Part shown: in pieces, positions 9,587 to 18,930 of the stretch | How positions within the stretch are numbered: position 1 is the stretch's first letter | How the letters are laid out: each line of letters opens with the position of its first letter | Assembly (NCBI GenBank): GCA_947498155.1 | Contig: CANMJD010000001.1 | Span: forward strand, 186,001-250,000 | Source of the DNA: an uncultured Pseudoruegeria sp. | Lineage (GTDB): Bacteria; Pseudomonadota; Alphaproteobacteria; Rhodobacterales; Rhodobacteraceae | Direction of reading: 5' to 3' | Length of the DNA: 64,000 bases | Made by a program: the position numbers and the translations under genes | Notes under the pieces: generated by a model | Told to the model about the DNA's origin: nothing | Seen by the model: the letters and a program-made list of their open reading frames with translations, nothing else | The model's database searches: none

Positions 9587-10768
9587 GTGACTGATAAAAA
9601 AACACTTGTTCGCCGTACCCCGTGGCCGCAAAGCCAGAGCCGCGCGGTGGGAACGCCGCTGCAACCCTCTGTGGTTTATGCTGCGGATACGCCAGACGCG
9701 TTAGATGATCAATATGAGGGACGGACCAAAGGCTATGCTTACGCGCGCGAGGGACATCCCAATGCCGATGTGCTGGCCCAGAAAATCGATCAGATGGAAG
9801 GAGCCGAAGGCGGGATTATCACGTCGTCGGGTATGGGGGCTGTGGGGGCCTGTCTGCTGGGTCTTTTGAAGGCGGGCGATCATGTTGTCGCGGGCAATCA
9901 GCTTTATGGTCGATCGCTGCGCATGCTGAAAGAAGACCTTCCAAAGTACGGTGTTCAAACCAGTTTTGCCGATCCGACCGACATCACATCAATGCGGGCT
10001 GCCTTGCGCGACAACACCAAATTGATCCTGGTTGAAGTGATCTCGAACCCGACGTTGCGCATTGCCGATATGACCGGCATTGCGGCGATGGCCAAAGAAT
10101 GCGGGGCGATTTTGGTGGTGGATAACACCTTTACCACGCCACGGGCCTATTTGCCTTTCGAAAACGGCGCCGATGTGGTGCTGCATTCGGTGACAAAACT
10201 GCTGGCTGGCCATTCGGATGTGACCTTGGGCTATGTGGCGGCCAAGGATCCGGCCCATCGTAAAGCGATCTTTGATTGTGCGGTCACTTTCGGATTTACC
10301 GGCAGCCCGTTTGATTGCTGGCTGGCGGAACGGGGACTCTATTCTTTTGATCTGCGCTATGAGCGCGCGGAACAGAATGCCGAGCAACTTGCCGAAGCCT
10401 TGGCGGGCCTGAAGGGCGTAAAAAAAGTGCTTTATCCAACCCGCAGCGATCACCCCGATCACAACAGGGCAAGCGAAATTCTGCAAGCAGGCGGGGCCAA
10501 TATGCTGTCCTTTGAAATCGAAGGCGGGCGGGCGCAGGCCAATGCGCTGACACAGGCGGCGACAAACATCGCTTTTGCGCCAACCTTGGGCGATATCGGC
10601 ACAACCTTGTCGCATCCACCGTCCTCTTCGCATCGCGCGCTAAGTGAAGAAGAGCGTGCAAGCCTCGGAATTTCCGAAGGATTCTTTCGTGTTTCAGTCG
10701 GCGTTGAGCCGATTGAACTGCTGATCGAAGAGTTTACGGCGGCGATAAAAGCATCTCAACTGTCCTAG
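9587..10768 (+). CDS. Cystathionine gamma-synthase family PLP enzyme (trans-sulfuration)
   Basis: 393-residue pyridoxal-phosphate enzyme of the Cys/Met metabolism family. PLP-lysine motif SVTKLLAGHSD near residue 205, aspartate of VVDNTFTTP ahead of it, YAREGHPNADVL substrate/phosphate loop near 51-62, and GGANMLSFE near 300. It begins with GTG directly at the stop of the preceding gene, so it is probably translated by coupling. Within the family, gamma-synthase, gamma-lyase and beta-lyase cannot be separated by eye. Confidence 0.85.
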   Translation: MTDKKTLVRRTPWPQSQSRAVGTPLQPSVVYAADTPDALDDQYEGRTKGYAYAREGHPNADVLAQKIDQMEGAEGGIITSSGMGAVGACLLGLLKAGDHVVAGNQLYGRSLRMLKEDLPKYGVQTSFADPTDITSMRAALRDNTKLILVEVISNPTLRIADMTGIAAMAKECGAILVVDNTFTTPRAYLPFENGADVVLHSVTKLLAGHSDVTLGYVAAKDPAHRKAIFDCAVTFGFTGSPFDCWLAERGLYSFDLRYERAEQNAEQLAEALAGLKGVKKVLYPTRSDHPDHNRASEILQAGGANMLSFEIEGGRAQANALTQAATNIAFAPTLGDIGTTLSHPPSSSHRALSEEERASLGISEGFFRVSVGVEPIELLIEEFTAAIKASQLS

Positions 10769-10840
10769 GATTTACTTATGCGCAGGTCTGTGGCAGCTAC
10801 GGGTCCAATAGATTTCTGACCCCGTTACGGACGTGATGAC

Positions 10841-11881
10841 ATGATTTTGGATGACCTGCCGCAGATTTTTTCCGGCGTGCCGATGCCGCTTGTCCTAATC
10901 GGACAGAATGAACACGTGCTGATGATGAATCTGGCCGCCGAAGATATTTTCAGCGCCCGCATGGTGGGGCAACCCTATTTTGCGCTGATCCGCCAACCCG
11001 AAGTCCTAGAGGCCGTCGAGAAAGCCCTGCGCACGCAGGAAAAACAGATCACTCGTTATTTTGCCACCGCCGGTTCGCGCGAAACCACCTATCGTGTGAC
11101 CGCCGCTCCGGTCAAAATCACCTCGGGGTTTGCCGCGCTTTTGTCCTTTGAGGACGTCAGCCACGTTGAAGAGGCCAGCCTGATGCGGCGGGATTTCGTG
11201 GCGAATGTCAGCCACGAGCTGCGCACGCCGCTGACCGCTTTGATCGGTTTTATTGAAACCCTGCGCGGACCGGCCCGCAATGACGCGGCGGCGCGGGAGC
11301 GGTTTTTGGGAATCATGGAAAAAGAATCCCGCCGCATGACCCGTTTGGTAAAGGATTTACTGTCGCTGTCGCGGGTCGAAAGCGAAGAGCGTATGCGACC
11401 CGCAGAGCGGATTGATCTGCTGGCCTGCATTGCCTCGTCGGTTCAGGCCCTGCGGGTAGTGGCCGAGAGCAATGAAGTGACCTTGCAGGTTAAGGGGCCA
11501 ACAGCGCCGCTGTTTGTGCAGGGCGATTCCGATCAATTGCAGCAGGTGTTCACCAATCTGATCGAAAATGCGATCAAATACGGGGGCAGGGGAAAAACCG
11601 TCACGATTACGACGCAGCATAACAATCCCGATCCGGTTCTGCGCGCCCCCAGTGCGCGGGTTGTAGTGTGCGATCAGGGGCCGGGGATTGATTCCATTCA
11701 CATTCCGCGTCTGACAGAGCGTTTTTATCGTGTGGATGGTCACAGATCGCGTGAAATGGGCGGCACCGGGCTGGGCCTTGCGATTGTTAAGCATATTGTA
11801 AGCCGACATCGCGGGCGATTGAAGATTTCCAGTAAAATCGGCGAAGGTACTGAATTTACTGTAATACTTCCGGAAAAATAG
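10841..11881 (+). CDS. phoR: Phosphate regulon sensor histidine kinase PhoR
   Basis: 346 residues. An N-terminal PAS domain (about 1-115) precedes HisKA with the phosphorylatable histidine in FVANVSHELRTPLTAL near 133 and a HATPase with N box IENAIKYG, G1 DQGPGI and G2 GGTGLGLAIVKHI. There is no obvious transmembrane helix, unlike E. coli PhoR; many Rhodobacterales PhoR proteins are similarly short and probably sense through the Pst/PhoU complex at the membrane. It lies directly upstream of the pst operon, whose last gene is the cognate phoB. Confidence 0.88.
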   Translation: MILDDLPQIFSGVPMPLVLIGQNEHVLMMNLAAEDIFSARMVGQPYFALIRQPEVLEAVEKALRTQEKQITRYFATAGSRETTYRVTAAPVKITSGFAALLSFEDVSHVEEASLMRRDFVANVSHELRTPLTALIGFIETLRGPARNDAAARERFLGIMEKESRRMTRLVKDLLSLSRVESEERMRPAERIDLLACIASSVQALRVVAESNEVTLQVKGPTAPLFVQGDSDQLQQVFTNLIENAIKYGGRGKTVTITTQHNNPDPVLRAPSARVVVCDQGPGIDSIHIPRLTERFYRVDGHRSREMGGTGLGLAIVKHIVSRHRGRLKISSKIGEGTEFTVILPEK

Positions 11882-11937
11882 CGCTATTACATCGAATGAC
11901 GTCGGGTAATTCCCGGCAAAAGCAACAAAAAAGGCGC

Positions 11938-11966
11938 CTGTCATTAAACTGTTACAAAACTGTCGC
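11938..11966 (+). promoter_or_regulatory. Pho box, three direct repeats
   Basis: CTGTCAT, CTGTTAC and CTGTCGC, each seven bases, separated by TAAA and AAAA, giving an exact 11-base period. This is the PhoB recognition pattern. It lies about 76 bases before the pstS start codon and overlaps the expected -35 region. Confidence 0.9.
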
Positions 11967-12042
11967 AAAAGCCTTAAATGACCCGCCTAGAAGCGGCGGT
12001 GAGATCACAACGATCCAGATAATGACACTTAGGAGCTTCTAC

Positions 12043-13074
12043 ATGTCTTTTGCGAAACTGACCGTTTCCACGCTGGCGATTGCTGCCGTTTCCGCCACTG
12101 CTGCTGCTGCCCGTGACAACGTGCAGGTTGCCGGTTCGTCCACGGTTCTGCCTTATGCTTCCATCGTTGCCGAAGCTTTTGGTGAAAACACCGACTTCCC
12201 GACACCCGTTGTTGAATCCGGTGGGTCTTCTGCCGGTCTGAAGCGTTTCTGCGAAGGTGTTGGCGAAAACACCATCGACATCGCAAACGCCTCCCGCGCG
12301 ATCCGTGAAAAAGAAATCAAAGCCTGTGCCGAAAACGGCGTGACCGACATCATCGAAGTCCGCATCGGTTATGATGGCATCGTTTTCGCCTCGCAAACAA
12401 ACGGCCCAGCTTACAACGCTTTCACACCTTCCGACATCTTTAACGCGCTGGCGCCAAAAGTTGTTGTAGACGGTGCGCTGGTCGACAACCCATACACCAA
12501 ATGGTCCGAGTTCAACGCTGATCTGCCAGACGCTGACATTCTTGCTTTTATCCCCGGCACAAAGCACGGCACACGCGAAGTATTCGAGGAAAAAGTTGTT
12601 GCCGCCGGTTGTGAAGCCACAGGCGCAATGGAAGCCATGATCAAAGCCGGCATGTCTGAAGACGACGCCGAGGATGCATGTCTTGAAGTACGCACCGATG
12701 GCCGCTCTGTCGACATCGACGGCGACTACACAGAAACACTGGCCTCTATCGATGCAAACGCAAACGGTATCGGCGTGTTCGGTCTGGCTTTCTACGAAAA
12801 CAACACCGACAAGCTGAAAGTGGCGACCATGTCCGGCGTTGCACCTTCGACTGAAACCATTGCGTCCGGTGAATACCCTGTATCGCGTCCGCTGTTCTTC
12901 TACATCAAGAAAGCCCACGTTGGCGTGATCCCTGGTCTGAAAGAATTTGCGCAGTTCTTCGTCTCTGACGAGCTGGCAGGCCCAGACGGCCCATTGGCAC
13001 AGTATGGTCTGGTTTCCGACCCAGAACTGGCGGACACACAAGCCGCTGTTTCCGGCGAAACTGTAATGAACTAA
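12043..13074 (+). CDS. pstS: Phosphate ABC transporter periplasmic binding protein PstS
   Basis: 343 residues with a signal peptide of about 24 residues ending ATAAAA. Captures orthophosphate for the Pst importer. Phosphate-binding motifs: VAGSSTVLPYA near 29-39, ESGGSSAGLKRFCEG near 60, and GTKHGTREVFEEKV near 170. The ATG has AGGAG eight bases upstream; an upstream in-frame start exists but would cross the Pho box. A terminator-like hairpin separates it from pstC, expected to keep binder in excess. Confidence 0.95.
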   Translation: MSFAKLTVSTLAIAAVSATAAAARDNVQVAGSSTVLPYASIVAEAFGENTDFPTPVVESGGSSAGLKRFCEGVGENTIDIANASRAIREKEIKACAENGVTDIIEVRIGYDGIVFASQTNGPAYNAFTPSDIFNALAPKVVVDGALVDNPYTKWSEFNADLPDADILAFIPGTKHGTREVFEEKVVAAGCEATGAMEAMIKAGMSEDDAEDACLEVRTDGRSVDIDGDYTETLASIDANANGIGVFGLAFYENNTDKLKVATMSGVAPSTETIASGEYPVSRPLFFYIKKAHVGVIPGLKEFAQFFVSDELAGPDGPLAQYGLVSDPELADTQAAVSGETVMN

Positions 13075-13094
13075 GAGGCCGCAATCCGGTCTAT

Positions 13095-13125
13095 CGGGGC
13101 GGTGTGCAAACAGCCGCCCCGTTTT
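13095..13125 (+). terminator. Terminator-like hairpin between pstS and pstC
   Basis: CGGGGCGG and CCGCCCCG form an eight-base stem with an 11-base loop, followed by GTTTTAT. Only about 20 bases past the pstS stop. Likely partial termination so that distal pst genes are made in smaller amounts. Confidence 0.7.
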
Positions 13126-13162
13126 ATGCTTACTGCGGTCTATTGACCGCTTCGGGGGACTT

Positions 13163-14644
13163 ATGCCTTTACTCTGGCTCGTTCTGATCGTCTTGGCCAT
13201 CGCTGCCATCGGTTATGTCGTCGCAAGATCTCGTGCCCTAGCCAGCACTGGCGGTGAAAGCCGCACGCTTCATTCTCTGCCATCCTACTATGGCTGGAAC
13301 GCCGCCATGAAAGCCGCTGTTCCGGCTTTTGGCATTTTAGTCCTCTGGCTGCTGGCGCAGCCTTTTTACGTTAACAATGTCGTATCGGGCATGATCCCCG
13401 AAAGCGTGATTGACGAAGGTTCCTCGCGCAATCTGGTGATTGCCGAAGTGCGCCGCACTGCCGAGGGCATCGAGCAAGCCCTGAATGCCGGTGTGCTGGA
13501 TCCAACGCTGGCCAATGATCCAAACGCCGATGTTGCAGAGATCACCGCGCGCCTGAAAGAGGCGGGTGCCATTGTGACCGGAGAGATCACCCAGATCAAA
13601 CTGCAAGCCGCCCAGTCCTATCGGTCGGTCAGCGCCAGTGGTGGCCTGTTGATGGCAGCACTGGTGATTTTAGCCGCGCTGGCCGGGGCTGCTTTCGCCA
13701 TCCGCCAGACCCACCCAAACTTCTGGGCGCGCAACACGGTTGAAAACGGCATTCGTTACTTGCTGATCGCCGCTGCTTCGATTGCGGTTCTGACCACCGT
13801 CGGCATTGTCTTTTCACTGGTGTTTAACACCGTCGAATTTTTCCGCCTCTATCCCTTTACCGATTTCTTTTTCGGCACCCAATGGGCGCCAAGCTTTTCG
13901 GGCCGCGGTGGTTCTTCAGAGCTTGGGGTTCTGCCGCTGCTTTGGGGCACGCTCTATATCTCCATTGTGGCGCTTATGGTTGCTGTGCCAGTGGGCCTGT
14001 TTGCCGCGATCTACCTGTCTGAATATGCCTCCAGCCGCGTGCGTTCCATCGCCAAACCGCTGCTGGAAATTCTCGCCGGTATCCCCACCATCGTTTACGG
14101 GCTGTTTGCCTTGCTGACCGTGGGGCCATTGCTTGTGAGTTTCTTTGGCGACGGCGGCTGGCTGGGTGTGTCCTGGCAGGGTGGTGGCCGCGCGGTGATC
14201 ACCGCAGGTCTGGTGATGGGCATCATGCTGATCCCCTTTGTGTCATCCCTGTCTGACGACATCATCAATGCTGTGCCACAGTCCATGCGCGACGGCTCTT
14301 ACGGGTTGGGCGCAACTAAATCCGAAACCATCCGTCAGGTTATTATTCCCGCTGCCCTGCCGGGCATAGTTGGGGCGATCCTGTTGGCAGCCTCGCGTGC
14401 CATTGGTGAAACCATGATCGTGGTCCTTGGGGCAGGGGCGGCCGCACGGCTGAGCCTGAACCCCTTTGAAGCCATGACAACCGTGACCGCCAAGATCGTG
14501 TCACAGCTGACAGGGGATTCCGACTTTGCCTCCCCCGAAGCGCTGGTGGCCTTTGCGCTAGGGATGACCCTTTTCGTCATTACGCTGGGGCTGAATGTTT
14601 TTGCCCTCTATATCGTTCGTAAATACCGGGAGCAGTATGACTGA
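13163..14644 (+). CDS. pstC: Phosphate ABC transporter permease PstC (extended form)
   Basis: 493 residues against about 320 in E. coli. The extra N-terminal part holds helices near 2-20, 50-72 and 160-180 with a periplasmic loop of about 85 residues between the last two. The core permease from about 210 onward has SGRGGSSELGVLPLLWGTLYIS, EYASSRVRSIAKPLLEILAG and the ATPase-docking EAA loop DGSYGLGATKSETIRQVI. RBS GGGGGA. Its stop overlaps the pstA start by one base (TGATG). Extended PstC proteins are typical for Alphaproteobacteria. Confidence 0.93.
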   Translation: MPLLWLVLIVLAIAAIGYVVARSRALASTGGESRTLHSLPSYYGWNAAMKAAVPAFGILVLWLLAQPFYVNNVVSGMIPESVIDEGSSRNLVIAEVRRTAEGIEQALNAGVLDPTLANDPNADVAEITARLKEAGAIVTGEITQIKLQAAQSYRSVSASGGLLMAALVILAALAGAAFAIRQTHPNFWARNTVENGIRYLLIAAASIAVLTTVGIVFSLVFNTVEFFRLYPFTDFFFGTQWAPSFSGRGGSSELGVLPLLWGTLYISIVALMVAVPVGLFAAIYLSEYASSRVRSIAKPLLEILAGIPTIVYGLFALLTVGPLLVSFFGDGGWLGVSWQGGGRAVITAGLVMGIMLIPFVSSLSDDIINAVPQSMRDGSYGLGATKSETIRQVIIPAALPGIVGAILLAASRAIGETMIVVLGAGAAARLSLNPFEAMTTVTAKIVSQLTGDSDFASPEALVAFALGMTLFVITLGLNVFALYIVRKYREQYD

Positions 14645-15966
14645 TGTCTGACGCAAGCCTGAACGCCCCCCGCCCAAAATCCTCTTTGTTAACGCTGAAT
14701 GCACGGACCAAAAAGCGCAACGCCGCCGAGAAACGCTTTAAAGCCTATGGCATCACGGCCATTGCGATTGGTGTGTTTTTCCTTGCCGTGCTGGCCTTTT
14801 CCATTATCCGTTCGGGTCTACCGGCCTTTACGAATGTGGTGATCAGCGTTGATTTCACCCTAAGCCAGGACGAATTTGACGCCGCAGAAAAAGAGCTGTT
14901 TAAAACCAAAGCCTATCAGGGCCTGTTCAACGCCGCCGTCAAGCAAACCGTTGCCGATAACCAGATTGACGTCGCCTTTGAAGATGATGCGATTGAACGC
15001 ATTATGGGCAAAACCGGCGGCATCATCCGCGAGCATTATCGCGCCAACCCCGATGATCTTGGCAAACCGGTGGCCTTTGAGCTGCCCGTTGCATCGCGTG
15101 TCGATGGCTATATCAATGGTCGCGTCACCCGGGACACTGTACAGGACAGCCGCTTTTTGATGCTCACAGACCTTGATCTGGTCGATGGTCTGCAAGAGGC
15201 AGGCGTGATCCGGAATGCCTTTAACTGGAACTTTATCACCGGCGCAGACTCCGGTGTGGACAATCCAGGCGGGGCAGGGATCGGGGCCTCTGTTGTGGGC
15301 TCTTTCTTTATGATGCTGGTGGTGCTGTTTCTGTCGCTGCCCATAGGTGTGGCGGCGTCGATCTACCTTGAAGAATTCGCCCCGCAGAACAGGTTCACCG
15401 ATCTGATCGAGGTGAATATCTCTAACCTTGCTGCAGTGCCCTCGATTGTGTTCGGTATCCTTGGTCTGGCGGTATTCATCCAGTTCATGCACTTGCCGCA
15501 ATCCGCCCCGCTGGTGGGTGGTCTGGTGCTGACGCTGATGACTTTGCCGACCATCATCATCTCTACCCGCGCCTCGCTGAAATCTGTGCCGCCTTCGATC
15601 CGCGATGCGGCTCTGGGTGTCGGAGCTTCTAAGATGCAGGCGGTGTTCCACCACGTGTTGCCTTTGGCGATGCCTGGCATTCTGACCGGCACCATCATCG
15701 GTCTGGCGCAGGCATTGGGCGAAACCGCGCCTCTGCTGCTGATCGGCATGGTCGGTTTTGTTGCGCGGGGCTATCCTGACGGCTTTATCGCGGGCTTTAC
15801 CGAAGCCAACTCGGCGATGCCCGCCCAGATTTACACATGGGCCGCACGGGCCGACGTAAGCTTCTATGAAAAAGCATGGGGCGGCATCATCATCCTGCTG
15901 ATCTTCCTGCTGACAATGAACATTATTGCTATCATCCTGCGCCGCAGGTTTGAGCGCCGCTGGTAA
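14644..15966 (+). CDS. pstA: Phosphate ABC transporter permease PstA (extended form)
   Basis: 440 residues against about 296 in E. coli. Residues about 25-170 carry one helix and a periplasmic segment matching the extension known as DUF3333 in alphaproteobacterial PstA. Core permease: [39 protein letters not shown], and EAA loop [20 protein letters not shown]. Translationally coupled to pstC. Confidence 0.93.
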   Translation: MSDASLNAPRPKSSLLTLNARTKKRNAAEKRFKAYGITAIAIGVFFLAVLAFSIIRSGLPAFTNVVISVDFTLSQDEFDAAEKELFKTKAYQGLFNAAVKQTVADNQIDVAFEDDAIERIMGKTGGIIREHYRANPDDLGKPVAFELPVASRVDGYINGRVTRDTVQDSRFLMLTDLDLVDGLQEAGVIRNAFNWNFITGADSGVDNPGGAGIGASVVGSFFMMLVVLFLSLPIGVAASIYLEEFAPQNRFTDLIEVNISNLAAVPSIVFGILGLAVFIQFMHLPQSAPLVGGLVLTLMTLPTIIISTRASLKSVPPSIRDAALGVGASKMQAVFHHVLPLAMPGILTGTIIGLAQALGETAPLLLIGMVGFVARGYPDGFIAGFTEANSAMPAQIYTWAARADVSFYEKAWGGIIILLIFLLTMNIIAIILRRRFERRW

Positions 15967-15979
15967 AAGGACTACAACC

Positions 15980-16777
15980 ATGAATGACATGAGAACTGTG
16001 GAGCGCGCTGTGGACGATAAAACACTGAAAATTACCGCCAAAGCGGTACAGGTCCATTACGGTGAGACCCACGCGATCAAAGACGTTAGCGTGGATATTC
16101 CTGACAAAACCGTCACGGCGTTCATTGGTCCGTCAGGCTGCGGGAAATCGACCTTTCTGCGCTGTCTGAACCGGATGAATGATACGATTGATATCTGTCG
16201 GGTCAGCGGGGAAATCCTGCTGGACGGTGAAAACATCTATGATCCCAAGGTCGATCCGGTGCAATTGCGTGCCAAAGTCGGCATGGTCTTCCAGAAACCT
16301 AACCCGTTTCCAAAATCGATCTATGACAATGTCGCCTACGGGCCGCGGATTCACGGTTTGGCCAAGAACAAGGCCGAACTGGATGAAATCGTTGAAAAAT
16401 CCCTGCGACGGGGTGCCATCTGGGATGAGGTGAAAGATCGTCTTGACGCGCCGGGCACCGGTCTATCAGGGGGACAGCAACAGCGCCTGTGTATCGCCCG
16501 CGCCGTCGCAACCGAACCCGAAGTTCTGTTGATGGATGAACCCTGTTCGGCGCTCGACCCGATTGCTACTGCCCAGGTTGAAGAGCTGATCGATGATCTG
16601 CGCTCGCGCTTTTCTGTGGTGATTGTGACCCATTCGATGCAGCAGGCCGCGCGTGTCAGCCAAAAGACCGCTTTCTTCCACCTTGGCAACCTTGTTGAGG
16701 TCGGTGAAACCAATCAAATCTTTACCAACCCGATCGATCCCCGCACCGAAAGTTATATCACCGGTCGGATCGGTTAA
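15980..16777 (+). CDS. pstB: Phosphate ABC transporter ATP-binding protein PstB
   Basis: 265 residues. Walker [20 protein letters not shown] near residues 48-66, Q-loop [15 protein letters not shown], signature [14 protein letters not shown], Walker [15 protein letters not shown]-loop [12 protein letters not shown]. These are the PstB-specific forms. RBS AAAAGGA ten bases upstream. An upstream in-frame start inside pstA is ignored. Confidence 0.96.
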   Translation: MNDMRTVERAVDDKTLKITAKAVQVHYGETHAIKDVSVDIPDKTVTAFIGPSGCGKSTFLRCLNRMNDTIDICRVSGEILLDGENIYDPKVDPVQLRAKVGMVFQKPNPFPKSIYDNVAYGPRIHGLAKNKAELDEIVEKSLRRGAIWDEVKDRLDAPGTGLSGGQQQRLCIARAVATEPEVLLMDEPCSALDPIATAQVEELIDDLRSRFSVVIVTHSMQQAARVSQKTAFFHLGNLVEVGETNQIFTNPIDPRTESYITGRIG

Positions 16778-16788
16778 GGAGAAATATT

Positions 16789-17505
16789 ATGCAAGATCAA
16801 CATATTGTAAGCTCCTATGACCGAGATCTTCAGGGCATTCAGGCAATGATTATGAAGATGGGCGGCTTGGTCGAGGTCGCCATCGCCGATGCGGCCAAAT
16901 CCCTGGCCACCCGTGATCTGGAACTGGCCGAAAAGGTCCGCGCCAACGACAAACTGATTGACGCGCTTGAAGAACAGGTCAATGCCGAAGTGGCCCAGAT
17001 TATCGCCTTGCGTGCGCCAACTGCGGGCGATCTGCGGACCGTGCTGACGGTAATGAAAATCGCCGGAAATCTCGAGCGGATCGGCGATTACGCCAAAAAC
17101 CTCGCCAAGCGTACCTCTGTTTTGGCCCATATGAGTCCGATTGAAGGGGCCTCTGGTGCGATCCGGCGGATGGCCAAAGAGGTCGAAGTCATGCTGAAAG
17201 ACGTGCTGGACGCCTATATCCAGCGCGACGCCGATCTGGCAGAAGATGTGCGGCAGCGTGATCAGGATGTGGATCAGATGTATAACGCGCTGTTTCGCGA
17301 ATTCCTGACCTTCATGATGGAAGATCCGCGTAACATCACCGCTTGTATGCACTTGCATTTCATCGCCAAAAACATCGAACGCATGGGGGATCACACGACC
17401 TCTATCGCCGAACAAGTGGTGTATCTGGTGTCTGGTGCTGCCCCCGAAGATGCGCGGCCCAAAAGCGACACAACATCCTTTGAGGTCGGAGGGCAGGGCA
17501 CATGA
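16789..17505 (+). CDS. phoU: Phosphate signalling regulator PhoU
   Basis: 238 residues, two tandem three-helix PhoU repeats (about 15-110 and 120-215) with the metal-binding motifs NDKLIDALEE and later ERIGDYAKNLAKR / ERMGDHTTSIAEQ. Connects Pst transport status to PhoR so that PhoB is silent when phosphate is plentiful. RBS AGGAG. Overlaps phoB by four bases. Confidence 0.95.
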   Translation: MQDQHIVSSYDRDLQGIQAMIMKMGGLVEVAIADAAKSLATRDLELAEKVRANDKLIDALEEQVNAEVAQIIALRAPTAGDLRTVLTVMKIAGNLERIGDYAKNLAKRTSVLAHMSPIEGASGAIRRMAKEVEVMLKDVLDAYIQRDADLAEDVRQRDQDVDQMYNALFREFLTFMMEDPRNITACMHLHFIAKNIERMGDHTTSIAEQVVYLVSGAAPEDARPKSDTTSFEVGGQGT

Positions 17506-18191
17506 GTATGGAACGCCCGTCGGTTCTTTTGGTAGAGGATGAGCCCGCACAACGCGAAGTGTTGGCTTATAACCTTGAGGCCGAAGGGTTTCAGGTGTCC
17601 CGTGCTGAAAACGGCGAAGAAGCGTTGTTGCTGGTCGAAGAAGTCACGCCTGATCTGATCCTGCTGGATTGGATGCTGCCGAATGTCTCGGGCATTGAAA
17701 TTTGTCGGCGGTTGAAATCACGTAACGAAACCCGCGCGACGCCGATCATCATGCTGTCGGCACGTTCCGAAGAAGTCGATCGTGTGCGTGGGCTGGAAAC
17801 CGGTGCCGATGACTATGTTGTAAAACCCTATTCTGTGGTTGAGCTGATGGCCCGCGTGCGCACCCAATTGCGCCGCACGAGACCCGCAGCCATCGGCGAG
17901 CGGCTGGAATTTGGCAATATCGTGCTGGATGCCGAGACCCATAAAGTGTTTCGCGATGACAAATTGCTAAAGCTCGGGCCAACTGAATTCAGGCTGTTGT
18001 CGACCTTTATGGAAAAACCGGGCCGTGTCTGGAGCCGTGATCAATTGCTGGATCGGGTTTGGGGGCGCGACATCTATGTCGACACGCGCACCGTGGATGT
18101 CCACATCGGACGCCTGCGCAAAGCGCTGGGGTCTATGGGCGGGGATGATCCGATCAGAACCGTACGCGGTGCGGGCTACGCCTTGGGGTGA
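17502..18191 (+). CDS. phoB: Phosphate regulon response regulator PhoB
   Basis: 229 residues. Receiver domain with acidic pocket EDE near 11-13, phospho-acceptor in LILLDWMLP near 54, and K in VVKPYS; C-terminal winged helix with GPTEFRLLSTFMEKPGRVWS and RTVDVHIGRLRKAL. Phosphorylated by PhoR; binds Pho boxes such as the one before pstS. Last gene of the operon, followed by a strong terminator. Confidence 0.95.
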   Translation: MSMERPSVLLVEDEPAQREVLAYNLEAEGFQVSRAENGEEALLLVEEVTPDLILLDWMLPNVSGIEICRRLKSRNETRATPIIMLSARSEEVDRVRGLETGADDYVVKPYSVVELMARVRTQLRRTRPAAIGERLEFGNIVLDAETHKVFRDDKLLKLGPTEFRLLSTFMEKPGRVWSRDQLLDRVWGRDIYVDTRTVDVHIGRLRKALGSMGGDDPIRTVRGAGYALG

Positions 18192-18215
18192 TTTTTGCCT
18201 GTGCTAAGCAAAATG

Positions 18216-18243
18216 AACGTCATCCTATCGGATGGCGTTTTTT
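18216..18243 (+). terminator. Intrinsic terminator of the pst-phoU-phoB operon
   Basis: AACGTCATCC / GGATGGCGTT, ten pairs including one G-T, loop TATC, then six T. About 25 bases past the phoB stop. Confidence 0.9.
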
Positions 18244-18485
18244 CATGTATAATCATTGGGGTATCGTGCAGACCGATGTGTAAATGGGCCGAGCTTTCAG
18301 ACGGTCGCCTACATCTTATAATCAGTATTATGTTATTTAAAGATCTATATAGAAATTCGGATATAAGGCGACATTCTCTTGCCATGCGGAATGTGTCGGT
18401 TATTAATCCAACAAGCAAACTGTATCGTTTAGTTACGAACTATCGTTTACCATACAGAACCGAACAACGATGAAAGACCACTCTT
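18244..18485 (+). promoter_or_regulatory. AT-rich leader and probable promoter region of aroQ-luxR
   Basis: Visibly more AT-rich than its flanks, no coding sequence. GTCGCCT (18304-18310) and AGGCGAC (18366-18372) form a dyad around an AT-rich core. Closer to aroQ, TATCGTTTA occurs twice with an 18-base period (18423 and 18441) inside the outer inverted pair CTGTAT / ATACAG (18420-18457). These look like regulator sites. Confidence 0.45.
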
Positions 18486-18929
18486 ATGACGCGCATCCTT
18501 ATTATCAATGGTCCGAACCTCAATCTTTTGGGCAAGCGTCAGCCCGAGGTCTACGGTCATACAACCCTGTCCGATATTGAAACGATGTGTCAGGAAAAGG
18601 TCGCGAATTCAGATGTTTCTTTGACGTTCTTCCAGTCAAACCATGAAGGTGCGATCATCGATACGATCCATGCTGCCATGGAAAATGGCACCGATGGGAT
18701 CATCATCAACGCCGGCGCTTACACCCACACTTCGGTGGCGATTATGGATGCTGTTGCTTCTGTCTCTTTGCCAACGATTGAGCTGCATCTTTCGAATATC
18801 CATGCCCGCGAAGAATTCCGCCACACGTCTTATCTGGCGCGCGTTGCCGTTGGGCAAATCTGCGGTTTTGGCGCTTATGGGTATATTTGCGCCATCGATG
18901 CCTTACGTCACCATGTGACAAAAACATAG
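18486..18929 (+). CDS. aroQ: Type II 3-dehydroquinate dehydratase
   Basis: Dehydrates 3-dehydroquinate to 3-dehydroshikimate, third step of the shikimate pathway; 147-residue dodecameric type II enzyme. Motifs: [17 protein letters not shown] near 8-24 with catalytic arginine and tyrosine, [12 protein letters not shown] near 53, [13 protein letters not shown] near 74, and [15 protein letters not shown] near 102 with catalytic histidine. A luxR-type gene starts one base after its stop, so the two share an mRNA. Confidence 0.96.
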   Translation: MTRILIINGPNLNLLGKRQPEVYGHTTLSDIETMCQEKVANSDVSLTFFQSNHEGAIIDTIHAAMENGTDGIIINAGAYTHTSVAIMDAVASVSLPTIELHLSNIHAREEFRHTSYLARVAVGQICGFGAYGYICAIDALRHHVTKT

Positions 18930-18930
18930 T

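Noticed and set aside
11974-13209. 411-codon frame opposite pstS
   Set aside because: Antisense of a confident PstS; cysteine-rich nonsense sequence.
14860-16041. 393-codon frame opposite pstA
   Set aside because: Antisense shadow of PstA; no domain.
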